A stretch of 16,333 nt of DNA. Origin: an uncultured Clostridia bacterium. GTDB taxonomy: Bacteria > Bacillota > Clostridia > Oscillospirales > Acutalibacteraceae. The stretch covers positions 1-16,333 of the forward strand of contig CALGCE010000151.1 of the NCBI GenBank assembly GCA_937884625.1, given 5' to 3'. This document shows positions 5,841-13,929 of this stretch, in pieces (positions within the stretch are counted from its first letter, which is position 1; every line of letters begins with the position of its first letter). Below the pieces are notes generated by a model that worked only from the letters and a program-made list of their open reading frames with translations, did no database searches and was not told where the DNA came from. Position numbers and translations under genes: made by a program.

Positions 5841-8180
5841 TTAAATTATTTTTAATTTTGCAAAGTTTGACATAAGTTTTTTAGTTCCGAAATCATCAAA
5901 TGCAATTTCGAGCAAAGTATCGTTACCCATAGGTGTAACGCTAACTACAAGACCTTTACCGAATGTTTTGTGTTCTACCGTCTGCCCGACGTTATAATTT
6001 GTCTTTTCTTTTAAAGTTGCATTAATGCCGGAATAACTGCCTATTGTATTATTATACCTTTTCTTTTCGGTATTTTGAATAGTAAATCTTTGTGAAAAAC
6101 TCTGTGCTTCGCAGATACATTCGCAGTATTCTTCCGGTATTTCCTTTAAAAAACGTGACGGCATATTTCTGTTGGTAGAGCCGTACAGCATTCTCGTAGA
6201 GGCATTGACAATAAAAAGTCTGTTCTTTGCCCTTGTTATGGCAACGTAGGCAAGTCTGCGTTCTTCTTCAATCTCTTCCATACCGCCGTAAATCGTTTGA
6301 TTGGAAGGAAAAATACCCTCCTCCATACCTATTAAAAAGACGTTGTCGAATTCAAGACCTTTGGCGGAATGTACCGTCATCATAACTACCTTATCATCGG
6401 TGCTATCGAGTAAGTCGGTATCGCTTACAAGTGCGATTTCCTCTAAAAATGCCGAAAGTGTAGGCTCGTCATTTTCAAGTTCATACTGCTTGACGGTAGA
6501 AACAAATTCTTCTACGTTTGCAATTCTGTCAACAGATTCGGGACTTGTATCTGCACGCAGTGCCTCTACATACCCCGTTTTTTCCAGCATTTCTTCAACA
6601 AGTTCGCTAATAGGCAGTTCATCTGCCCTTTCGCAAAGTTCCTCTATCATAATGCAAAATTCTTTAAGTTTTGCACTTGCCCTTGAAATAGATGCAAATT
6701 CATCTGCTCTTGAAAAGGTTTCAAACAAGGATATTCCAAGTTGCGTTGATATTTCAGTCCCATTATTTACGGTGGTATCGCCTATACCCCTTTTAGGCTC
6801 ATTAATTATACGGCGAAGTCTTATATCGTCATTTTTATTGTTAATCAGGTTAAGATAAGCCAAAACGTCCTTTATTTCCTTGCGTTCGTAGAAGCGGTGA
6901 CCGCCTATAACCTTATATGCTATACCGCTCCTTGCAAAAACATTTTCTATCGCAGCCGACTGTGCATTCATTCTGTAAAGCACCGCATTTGACGAAAACT
7001 TTTCTCCGTTTGTTACGTTTTTAAGTATTTTATCCGCAACGAAACGGGCTTCGGCACTGCCGTCAGGTGCAGTGTAAACAGTTATTTTTTCTCCGTCGCC
7101 CCTATTTGTCCAAAGGTTTTTACCTTTTCTGCCCATATTGTTGCTTATAACCGCATTGGCGGCATTAAGTATATTTCCGTAAGAACGGTAGTTTTGTTCA
7201 AGGCGGATAGTTTTTGCATTATTATACTCATCTTCAAAATTCAGTATGTTTTCAATGGTAGCACCTCTGAAACGGTATATACTCTGGTCGTCATCGCCTA
7301 CCACGCATATATTATTATGTATACTTGCAATAAGGCTTACCAAAACATACTGTGCGTGACTGGTATCCTGATATTCGTCCACCATAATATACTTAAATTT
7401 ATTCCCGTAATACTCTAAAACATCGGCATTGTTTTTAAACAGTTCTACCGTATTTCCTATCATATCGTCAAAATCCATAGCATCAGCGGACTTTAAACGC
7501 TTTTGATATTTCTCATAAAGAAGAGCAACCGTACGAAGCCTAAGTTCATTTCCTGCCGTTTTTTTATACTCATCAGGTAAAATAAGAGAATCTTTTGCCG
7601 ATGAAATGAGTGACAAAACGTACCTTACGGGAAACATTTTCTCATCAATACCGTTTTGTTTCATTATCTCTTTCATCAGGCGTTTTTGGTCATCTGTATC
7701 ATAAATGGTAAAATGTGAAGTATAACCTATCCTATCGGCATTCCTGCGGAGTATTTTTCCGCAAACAGAGTGAAACGTACCTGTCCAAATATCCTGTGCT
7801 CTATCGCCTAATTTTATATTTATTCTTGTCTTTAACTCGTCTGCCGCCTTATTGGTAAAGGTTATTGCAAGTATTTCATAGGGCTTTGGTGCATCAACCG
7901 AAAAAGCATCGGAAATCAGTGTATTAGAGTCCCCGTCAAGATAAGCCTTCGCATCAGCAATATCGCTATCGGTATATTTTGGAACAAAATCACTTAAATA
8001 AGCATTTCCGTATTTTATTATATTTGCTATTCTGTTTACAAGTACGGTCGTTTTTCCGCTTCCTGCCCCTGCCAAAACAAGCAAAGGTCCGTTAACGCAA
8101 GTTACAGCCTCAAACTGACGGTCGTTCATACCGCCAAAGTCTTTTTCAATAAGTTTTTTCCTGATTGTCAAAAAATCCAT
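5841..8180 (-). CDS. pcrA: ATP-dependent DNA helicase PcrA/UvrD
   Basis: A 779-residue superfamily 1A 3'-5' DNA helicase. The motifs appear in order: Q-motif region 'MNDRQFEAV', Walker A 'AGAGSGKTT' (37-45), 'ITFTNKAADELK', 'GTFHSVCGKILRR', Walker B 'VDEYQDTSHAQY' (about 267), 'VVGDDDQSIYRFRGA', 'LEQNYRS', 'MTVHSAKGLEFDNVFLIGMEEG', and 'EEERRLAYVAITRAK'. The C-terminus has the Tudor-like segment 'VGQTVEHKTFGKGLVVSV...F', which in PcrA contacts RNA polymerase. An insertion of about 45-50 residues lies between Walker A and motif Ia (about 56-101). PcrA is essential in Bacillus, where it acts in repair and plasmid replication and removes RecA. The Shine-Dalgarno is weak (GGGAT). It is in the middle of a minus-strand operon, 16 nt after the HPr-like gene. 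Confidence 0.97.
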   Translation of the reverse strand: MDFLTIRKKLIEKDFGGMNDRQFEAVTCVNGPLLVLAGAGSGKTTVLVNRIANIIKYGNAYLSDFVPKYTDSDIADAKAYLDGDSNTLISDAFSVDAPKPYEILAITFTNKAADELKTRINIKLGDRAQDIWTGTFHSVCGKILRRNADRIGYTSHFTIYDTDDQKRLMKEIMKQNGIDEKMFPVRYVLSLISSAKDSLILPDEYKKTAGNELRLRTVALLYEKYQKRLKSADAMDFDDMIGNTVELFKNNADVLEYYGNKFKYIMVDEYQDTSHAQYVLVSLIASIHNNICVVGDDDQSIYRFRGATIENILNFEDEYNNAKTIRLEQNYRSYGNILNAANAVISNNMGRKGKNLWTNRGDGEKITVYTAPDGSAEARFVADKILKNVTNGEKFSSNAVLYRMNAQSAAIENVFARSGIAYKVIGGHRFYERKEIKDVLAYLNLINNKNDDIRLRRIINEPKRGIGDTTVNNGTEISTQLGISLFETFSRADEFASISRASAKLKEFCIMIEELCERADELPISELVEEMLEKTGYVEALRADTSPESVDRIANVEEFVSTVKQYELENDEPTLSAFLEEIALVSDTDLLDSTDDKVVMMTVHSAKGLEFDNVFLIGMEEGIFPSNQTIYGGMEEIEEERRLAYVAITRAKNRLFIVNASTRMLYGSTNRNMPSRFLKEIPEEYCECICEAQSFSQRFTIQNTEKKRYNNTIGSYSGINATLKEKTNYNVGQTVEHKTFGKGLVVSVTPMGNDTLLEIAFDDFGTKKLMSNFAKLKII

Positions 8181-8196
8181 AAATCACAAATCCCGT

Positions 8197-8439
8197 TTAT
8201 TTTACCTTGCTATCGTATGCAAAAGGTGCTATTTGCCGTGAAAGTTCCGCTACGGTATCACAGTGTGCTACCATAACAACGGGTTTTGTAAGGTCAAGAC
8301 TGAATACACCCATTATTGATTTTGCATTTATTATATATTTCCCCGACATAAGTTCAATGTCGTAATCTTTACTGCACGCTATATCGACAAATTTTTTAAC
8401 GTCGTCCATATTTTTCAGCATTATGGTTTTTTCAATCAT
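8197..8439 (-). CDS. HPr-like protein lacking the active-site histidine
   Basis: An 80-residue protein that aligns with phosphocarrier HPr of the PTS sugar system. 'DYDIELMSGKYIINAKSIMGVFSLDLTKPV' corresponds to the HPr segment 'xFxSxIxLxxxxxxVNAKSIMGVMSL', so the serine in 'KSIMG' (Ser41) matches HPr Ser46, the HPr kinase site. The usual 'GLHARPA' segment with phospho-His15 is replaced by 'DDVKKFV', so the protein cannot carry PEP-derived phosphate in the normal way. It may be a regulatory HPr paralogue (inference). I use the ATG at 8439 rather than the one at 8445 because the Shine-Dalgarno AAAAGGGG is then 7 nt away; the first ATG would directly abut it. It sits between the esterase and pcrA. 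Confidence 0.75.
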   Translation of the reverse strand: MIEKTIMLKNMDDVKKFVDIACSKDYDIELMSGKYIINAKSIMGVFSLDLTKPVVMVAHCDTVAELSRQIAPFAYDSKVK

Positions 8440-8466
8440 AATCATTCCCCTTTTAACTTTCTTAGT

Positions 8467-9294
8467 TTAAAACGTAATTTCCACCCATTTTTTGAGATTT
8501 ATAAGCCAATTATTTACATATCTGTGCATATCGCCTATATTATCACAGGTAGTAGCATCGGCAGTAGATAAACCATGCCAACCATGAGGATAGATATGTA
8601 ATTCAAACGGTATATTATGTTCTTTAAGTGCCAAAGCGTACAAAAGACTGTTTTGAACGGGAACACAAGTATCTTCTGCGGTATGCCATATAAATGTTTG
8701 CGGAGTGTTATCGTTTACAAGTTTATCGCAGGAATACTTCGTATTGTCTGCATCAGGAAAATATCCCAAAAGATTTTCAAAACTGCCTTTATGTGCAATT
8801 TCGGCATTAGAAGAAATTACAGGATAGCAAAGTACACTTGCAAACGGTTTGATACTTTCTTTGAATTTTTCTCTTATTTCGGGACAATCAAAAGAATTTG
8901 AATAGTGTGCCGCAAGATGTCCTCCTGCCGAAAATCCTATAATGCCTATCTTCTCGGTATCGCAATTCCAAATATCCGCATTGTTTTTTATCAGCTCAAA
9001 GGTTGCCGCAACCTCTAACAGTTGCGTTGGATAATATGCTTCCTTAAAAATAGAATAGTTCAAAACAAAAACGTTAAAGCCAAGCGGTAAAAAGTTAAGT
9101 GCAATAGGTTCCGCTTCACGCTCGGAACAGAACGCATATCCGCCGCCCGGACATACAACCATACAAGGTCTTTTTTTGTCTTGTCTGTTCATTTCGACCA
9201 TATTATACGGAAGATAACACTCAACCGTAGGATTTGCATTGTTTTCCCCTAAAAACGGAAAAACGTCTTTTAGATTTATTTTTTCTACTCTCAT
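8467..9294 (-). CDS. Alpha/beta hydrolase, acetyl esterase/xylan esterase-like
   Basis: A 275-residue alpha/beta hydrolase of the esterase/lipase (BD-FAE, HSL-like) type. The oxyanion region is 'VCPGGGYAFCSEREAEP'. The nucleophile elbow is 'IGFSAGGHLAAH' (Ser in GFSAGG), the acid is the Asp in 'IWHTAEDTCVPV', and the base is the His in 'YPHGWHGLS'. The whole triad is present in the expected order and length. There is no signal peptide, so it acts in the cytoplasm. Family members remove acetyl groups from oligosaccharides or small esters; the real substrate is unknown. The ATG at 9294 has a clear Shine-Dalgarno (GGAGAG, 7 nt). It lies 15 nt after the propeller-like gene and 27 nt before the HPr-like gene. 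Confidence 0.88.
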   Translation of the reverse strand: MRVEKINLKDVFPFLGENNANPTVECYLPYNMVEMNRQDKKRPCMVVCPGGGYAFCSEREAEPIALNFLPLGFNVFVLNYSIFKEAYYPTQLLEVAATFELIKNNADIWNCDTEKIGIIGFSAGGHLAAHYSNSFDCPEIREKFKESIKPFASVLCYPVISSNAEIAHKGSFENLLGYFPDADNTKYSCDKLVNDNTPQTFIWHTAEDTCVPVQNSLLYALALKEHNIPFELHIYPHGWHGLSTADATTCDNIGDMHRYVNNWLINLKKWVEITF

Positions 9295-9309
9295 TTTTAT
9301 CTCTCCAAT

Positions 9310-9978
9310 TTAAAGGACGTACAGTCCTGATTTCATAAGTACATATTCTTTGTCTTTATTTTTTAAATAACTGTATACCGGTTCGGTAAATTCCTTGTAA
9401 TCTTCTACCGTATAATTTTCAAGGTCTGCCTTAATAAGTTTATTTGATCCCGAACAACTAACCGTTGCTACGTTATTATCAATAAAAATACTGCTCGGTT
9501 TATCAAACGGCGAACTTGTCCCGCCTATACGCAGTTCCTCTCTTATTGTGGCTGAATTATACTTTAATAATACGCCCGATTTATTGTAGGTCGCCCAAAT
9601 AGCATTTTTACTTACCGCTATATCAGACGGTGCAAAACCTTTATATTTAAGTTCCCCCGTCCAAACACACTCGCCGTCCGCATCTATTAAAAATGCACCG
9701 CCGTCGGTATTGCAGACGAAAACACTTCCGCTCGGGAAAAGTACCGCACTCGCAGTAACATAATTATCGCAACGCTCCAAAGCCGAGCGGTAATTAACAC
9801 CGAATTTAGATAAAAGATATACGTTTTTTGCTACGTCTGACAACTGCCCGTTTTCTGTTGAAAACATTTTATAAGCCACTAAAACGTGGTCGTCAGATAA
9901 ATCTTTACAATAGGAAAATACTATTTCATTAGGTTGCGATAAAGCCTCGTAAACTTCACCTGCGAAAATCCTTTCCAA
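9310..9978 (-). CDS. Hypothetical protein with beta-propeller-like repeats
   Basis: A 222-residue protein I cannot assign to a named family. Its sequence alternates short beta-strand patterns and turns: 'ASAVLFPSGSVFVCNTDGGAFLIDADGECVW', 'PSDIAVSKNAIWATYNKSGVLLKYN', 'PSSIFIDNNVATVSCSGSNKLIKADL'. This resembles three to five NHL/WD-like propeller blades of about 45 residues. No signal peptide or membrane segment is visible. The start codon is TTG at 9978, inside the end of the PLP-lyase gene; the two overlap by 23 nt in different frames and no ATG lies nearby. A partner or sensor role for the overlapping enzyme is possible but is inference. Confidence 0.65.
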   Translation of the reverse strand: MERIFAGEVYEALSQPNEIVFSYCKDLSDDHVLVAYKMFSTENGQLSDVAKNVYLLSKFGVNYRSALERCDNYVTASAVLFPSGSVFVCNTDGGAFLIDADGECVWTGELKYKGFAPSDIAVSKNAIWATYNKSGVLLKYNSATIREELRIGGTSSPFDKPSSIFIDNNVATVSCSGSNKLIKADLENYTVEDYKEFTEPVYSYLKNKDKEYVLMKSGLYVL

Positions 9979-11239
9979 TAATCACACCGTCCCTTATCAT
10001 ACTTTGTACTGCTTTTAATACTCCTGCTTTTGCACTGTGAAAATTAAGTCCGCCCTGCATCCATACAGCATACGGAGGTCTAATCGGTGCATCGGCAGAA
10101 AGTTCTATTGACGCACCCAAAGTAAATGCACCTGCCGCCATTATTACCTTATCGGTATATCCCGGCATATCCCACGGTTCGGGAACTACAAACGAGTCAA
10201 TAGGTGCTCCCGACTGCATTCCTTTGCAAAACGCAATCAATGCCTGCTCGTTGCCGAGTGTTATACTCTCTATAATATCGCCTCTTATTTCATCAAACCG
10301 TGGCGAAACGTCATAGCCCAACATCTCAAAAAGTGCAGAGGAATATACCGCCGTTTTAAGTGCCTCGCCTACAACATGAGGAGCCGAGAAAAGTCCCATA
10401 TAAAGTTCTCTGTTATGACCGAGCGTGGCACCAACTTCCTTACCTACTCCTGCACAGGTAAGACGGTTGGCACACTTTGCTATTAAATCTTTTCTGCCTG
10501 CTATATATCCGCCCGTCGGTGCAATACCGCCACCGGGATTTTTTATAAGCGAACCTGCAACAAGGTCTGCTCCTACTTCGCACGGCTCCTTTTTTTCGAC
10601 AAATTCCCCGTAGCAGTTATCCACCATTATTATTGTGTTCGGCGATACACTTTTTACAACTTCACAAAGTTCGCCTATTTTATCTACCGTAAGGCTCGGT
10701 CTTAAACTGTAACCCCTTGAACGCTGTATGTAAACCATTTTATAACTGTTATTTTTAAGTTTGTCTGTAATTGCGTTTATATCGGGTGTACCGTCACTCT
10801 TTAAATCAACCTGATTATACTCTATCCCGAAATCGGCAAGTGAGCCGTCGGTCTTTTCGTCAATACCGAAAACGCCCGTTATCGTATCGTAAGGTCTTCC
10901 CGTAATGCATAAAACCTTGTCAGCAGGTCTAAGTATTCCAAAAAGGGCAACCGTCAGAGTATGCGTTCCCGATGCAAAACTGTGACGCATTATGGCGTCT
11001 TCTGTTCCCATACACTCTGCCATAATTTTTTCAAGTTTATCCCTGCCTGTATCCCCGTAACCGTAACCCGTTGAAGAAACAAGGTCGGTTTCGCTTACCT
11101 TATTATTTATAAATGCGGACAGTACCTTTTGTTGATTATATTCCGTAATACCGTCTATTCTCTCAAAAATCGGTTTTACCTTTGTAAATGCCGATTTATC
11201 ATACTCTAAAAGTTTACTGTCAAAATCAAAAAAACTCAT
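9956..11239 (-). CDS. PLP-dependent methionine gamma-lyase / aluminium-resistance family protein (YnbB-like)
   Basis: A 427-residue fold-type I PLP enzyme of the Met_gamma_lyase/aluminium resistance family (PF06838; Bacillus subtilis YnbB is a relative). Visible marks are 'STGYGYGDTGRDKLEKI', 'RHSFASGTHTLTVALFG', 'YIQRSRGYSLRPSLT', 'IMVDNCYGEFVE' (the Asp that binds the PLP pyridine nitrogen), and 'GSLIKNPGGGIAPTGGYIAGR', where the Lys should hold PLP as a Schiff base. Length is normal. The name 'aluminium resistance' is historical; the biological reaction is probably C-S lyase-like but unproven. The ATG at 11239 forms an ATGA overlap with the acetyltransferase stop and has AGGTGA 8 nt upstream, so translation is coupled. 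Confidence 0.9.
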   Translation of the reverse strand: MSFFDFDSKLLEYDKSAFTKVKPIFERIDGITEYNQQKVLSAFINNKVSETDLVSSTGYGYGDTGRDKLEKIMAECMGTEDAIMRHSFASGTHTLTVALFGILRPADKVLCITGRPYDTITGVFGIDEKTDGSLADFGIEYNQVDLKSDGTPDINAITDKLKNNSYKMVYIQRSRGYSLRPSLTVDKIGELCEVVKSVSPNTIIMVDNCYGEFVEKKEPCEVGADLVAGSLIKNPGGGIAPTGGYIAGRKDLIAKCANRLTCAGVGKEVGATLGHNRELYMGLFSAPHVVGEALKTAVYSSALFEMLGYDVSPRFDEIRGDIIESITLGNEQALIAFCKGMQSGAPIDSFVVPEPWDMPGYTDKVIMAAGAFTLGASIELSADAPIRPPYAVWMQGGLNFHSAKAGVLKAVQSMIRDGVIIGKDFRR

Positions 11240-11913
11240 TTATTTCTCACCTGATATACTGCGTTATAAAAAAACTCGAAACCGTTTTTTATATAAAACT
11301 CTTCTATATTTTTATTGCAACACGCAAAGACCGTTCTGCCCTTGTTTTTTGACATTATACCACCCAGTGCCACACTTCCCATACCTTTTTTTCTGCTAAC
11401 TATACCGTTAATAACGGCATAGCCGTCGCAGTTAAATGACACGGCGGCACATATATCCTTTATGCCGAAGTAATCGGCTTTTTTGCCGTTTAGTCTATGA
11501 CAGTAATCTACTGCAAAATACTCATACGGCACCAAATCAAGACCGTTTGTATTAAACATATCATAAATTTCACTGCTTGAAAGCCTGTCCGATACAACCG
11601 TACTGTCCTCATTTGAAATCTTTTTCATTACCGATACCGTATTAAAATTATCAAGACCTAAATTTATTGCGGTATTACTGTCGGTAAAAATACTGTTTGG
11701 ACATATCATACCAATAAAATCTTTAAGTTCGTCAAGTTGGGCTGACTTATTATATATTACCATATTTCCGTCAAGCATTGATATTATACTGTCGCCATCA
11801 TTCTGCACCCAAAAAAGTGCTATATCTTTGTAACTTTCATAGGTACAGATAATTTTTACAAGTTCTACTCTGTCAATACTTGGAAATATACAGTCTTTTA
11901 CAAGCCTTATCAA
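11236..11913 (-). CDS. GNAT family N-acetyltransferase
   Basis: A 225-residue protein whose last ~75 residues carry the GNAT acetyl-CoA fold. The strand 'CAAVSFNCDGYAVINGIVSRKKGMGSVALGGIM' contains the pyrophosphate loop (R-K-K-G-M-G-S). It is followed by 'GRTVFACCNKNIEEFYIKNGFEFFY', the usual C-terminal 'N..a...Y.k.GF' motif. The first ~130 residues lack recognisable motifs and may be a degenerate second GNAT-like half. The substrate is unknown. The start is a TTG at 11913 that overlaps the M42 stop by 4 nt (TTGA), with GGTGA just upstream. The gene is locked between the M42 peptidase and the PLP lyase by overlaps on both sides. Confidence 0.78.
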   Translation of the reverse strand: MIRLVKDCIFPSIDRVELVKIICTYESYKDIALFWVQNDGDSIISMLDGNMVIYNKSAQLDELKDFIGMICPNSIFTDSNTAINLGLDNFNTVSVMKKISNEDSTVVSDRLSSSEIYDMFNTNGLDLVPYEYFAVDYCHRLNGKKADYFGIKDICAAVSFNCDGYAVINGIVSRKKGMGSVALGGIMSKNKGRTVFACCNKNIEEFYIKNGFEFFYNAVYQVRNK

Positions 11914-12920
11914 TCTATTTCACCACTTGCAATACCGTTTAACATATATAATGCAAGATCTCTTGCCGATATAATATCCTCTTTAAAGGCTACGCTTGAA
12001 GCAGAGTGAATGTATCTGCAAGGAACCGACAAAGCAATCGTTCTCACACCCTCACGGCTTAAATGGACTGCTCCCGAATCGTTTCCGCCCGTAACCGCCG
12101 ATTTACTTTGGCATTTAACTTTGCTTTGAAGTGCGTATTTATAATAAGCCCTATCGTAAACGGTAGACCTATCCATAAACGATACCGCAACGCCATTACC
12201 CTGTATACAAACCCTTTTATCATCGGGAACATCTGCTATATCGGCAGCGGTGGTACCCTCTAATACTATTGCACTGTCTGGATTAATGGCATAGGTTGCA
12301 GTTTTTGCACCACTTAACCCCCCTCCTTCTCGTCCTGAAAAGGAAGCGTAAAAATCATATTCGCTTTCATTTCTTATTAAATCAATAAGGACTGCACAAC
12401 CCACACGGTCGTCAAGTGCTTTTGAGAGTATTCTGTCGCCACATTCACAAAACTGTCCGCACATAACGGCACAGTCGCCCACACTGACATTTTCGAGTGC
12501 CTGATTTTTGTCTTTTGCACCTATATCTATATAAAGTGTTTCGGGTTTGGGCAGTTTTTTACCCTCTTCGGCACTTAAAAGGTGTATCGGCTTACAACAT
12601 ATAACACCGTTTACTTCGCCGTTTACCGTTACCTGTCTTGCAAGCAGTACAGAAGTATCTATTCCGCCTACTGTCTTGAATTTCAAAAATCCGTCAGGCG
12701 TAACAGAAGTAATTATCAGTCCTACTTCGTCCATATGTGCGTCAAGCATTACCTTTTTTACCGCTTCTTTTTTGCCCTTTTTAAATACTATGATATTGCC
12801 GAGTGCATCTGTTTTATAGTCACAATAACCGTCTATATATTCTATTATGCGGTCTCTTACTGCCACTTCATCGCCCGAAGTTCCGTCTATATTACAAAGA
12901 TTTTTTAATATTTCAAACAC
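11910..12920 (-). CDS. M42 family peptidase paralogue with altered metal-site motif
   Basis: A 336-residue M42 (glutamyl/deblocking aminopeptidase, 'endoglucanase M'-like) protein. Present are 'VMLDAHMDEVGLI' (His metal ligand), 'SKALDDRVGC' (bridging Asp), 'TGGNDSGAVH' and the final 'RYIHSASSV' His. At the usual '(Q)EEVGxRGA' site the sequence reads 'REGGGLSGA'. The catalytic Glu is kept, but the second Glu, normally a zinc ligand, is Gly, and the later metal Asp position reads 'VLEGTTAADI'. I start at the GTG at 12920: GGGAGG lies 8 nt upstream, and the longer in-frame start at 12968 would overlap the previous gene more. It overlaps the upstream M42 gene by 8 nt. Activity is likely but uncertain because of the Gly change. 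Confidence 0.85.
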   Translation of the reverse strand: MFEILKNLCNIDGTSGDEVAVRDRIIEYIDGYCDYKTDALGNIIVFKKGKKEAVKKVMLDAHMDEVGLIITSVTPDGFLKFKTVGGIDTSVLLARQVTVNGEVNGVICCKPIHLLSAEEGKKLPKPETLYIDIGAKDKNQALENVSVGDCAVMCGQFCECGDRILSKALDDRVGCAVLIDLIRNESEYDFYASFSGREGGGLSGAKTATYAINPDSAIVLEGTTAADIADVPDDKRVCIQGNGVAVSFMDRSTVYDRAYYKYALQSKVKCQSKSAVTGGNDSGAVHLSREGVRTIALSVPCRYIHSASSVAFKEDIISARDLALYMLNGIASGEID

Positions 12921-13929
12921 TTGCAATTCCTCCCGATAATATATATTTTTCGAGAATATCGCAAACACTTATTAAATCGTCTAAATCTATAATCTCAACG
13001 TCGGTATGCATATTTCTAAGCGGTATTGAAACAAGTCCCGTTTTAACACCCGTTTTGGTAACCGAAATAACGTCACTGTCAGTACCCGTACTTTTACCCA
13101 TAACCTCAGTTTGATATTTTATTTTCTCATTTTCTGATATATCTATAAGTTTTTTGCTGATAGATATATCAAGTACGGGGGATATTCCTATCATAGCACC
13201 GCCCGACAGTTTACCGCAATCGTCAGGTGAAATATCAGGTCCGTCGCCAAAACTTACGTCTATTGCCACCGCCTCATTTGGCATTACCTTGAAAGTGGCG
13301 GTTTTAGCACCCCTCGTTCCGAGTTCTTCCGCATCGCTTAATACAAATACCACGTTTATCGGAAGTTCCTTTTTTGACAGACGCTCCGCTATTTCCAAAA
13401 GGCATACCACACCTGCCCTGTCGTCAAAAGATTTTCCCGTAACCCTGTTTCCGAGAAGGCTTTTAGGCTCTGTACAATAGGTAACAACATCGCCGACAGA
13501 TATGACTTCCTTTGCACCTTTTCCAAGCATAGTATCAAGTTTTATTTTTGATATATCGCTATACTCTGTTTCCTTTGATGCAAGGTGTGGAGGCGTACTG
13601 CAAAATACTGTCTTTACATCCCTACTGCCGTGAATTATAACAGGTCTTGCAGGGAGTGTTCTTATGTCAATACCTCCTGCTTTATCCACCGTCACAAAAC
13701 CGTTTTCATCAATATCGGTTACAACCATAGACACTTCGTCTATATGAGCGTCAAGCATTATCGTATAATCGCTTTTGCCCGACATTCTGCCTATAACGGT
13801 TAAGTTATTATCGCTTTTCTCACATTCGCAGTATTTTGACAGTATCTCATACGCTCTTTGTGATGCACCGTTTTCATAAGCAGCAGAGCAAAGCGATGAT
13901 AATTCAAATAAAGTCTTTTTAATATCCAT
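12913..13929 (-). CDS. M42 family metallo-aminopeptidase
   Basis: A 338-residue protein of the M42 family, which forms large tetrahedral particles and removes N-terminal residues from peptides in the cytoplasm. The motifs are complete: 'IMLDAHIDEVSMV', 'GKSFDDRAGVVCLLE', 'VLSDAEELGTRGAKTA' (catalytic Glu plus zinc Glu), 'AIDVSFGDGPDISPD' and the last His in 'RNMHTDVEI'. It and the next gene are diverged tandem copies, and such pairs could co-assemble, as mixed M42 particles are known. The ATG at 13929 overlaps the murD stop by one base (TAATG). No promoter is visible within this cluster side, because upstream sequence switches character at this point. Confidence 0.93.
   Translation of the reverse strand: MDIKKTLFELSSLCSAAYENGASQRAYEILSKYCECEKSDNNLTVIGRMSGKSDYTIMLDAHIDEVSMVVTDIDENGFVTVDKAGGIDIRTLPARPVIIHGSRDVKTVFCSTPPHLASKETEYSDISKIKLDTMLGKGAKEVISVGDVVTYCTEPKSLLGNRVTGKSFDDRAGVVCLLEIAERLSKKELPINVVFVLSDAEELGTRGAKTATFKVMPNEAVAIDVSFGDGPDISPDDCGKLSGGAMIGISPVLDISISKKLIDISENEKIKYQTEVMGKSTGTDSDVISVTKTGVKTGLVSIPLRNMHTDVEIIDLDDLISVCDILEKYILSGGIASV

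Noticed and set aside
6301..6858. Long plus-strand ORF opposite pcrA, Ser/Thr/Leu-rich
   Set aside because: Antisense shadow of a clear helicase gene with no start signals or motifs.
12547..13480. Several plus-strand ORFs opposite the M42 genes
   Set aside because: They overlap one another and two well-supported peptidase genes, and carry no recognisable motif.
3211..13929. Possible defence island (helicase plus unknown membrane and small proteins)
   Set aside because: The helicase is a standard PcrA, and no nuclease, methylase, toxin, reverse transcriptase or TIR-like effector is present.
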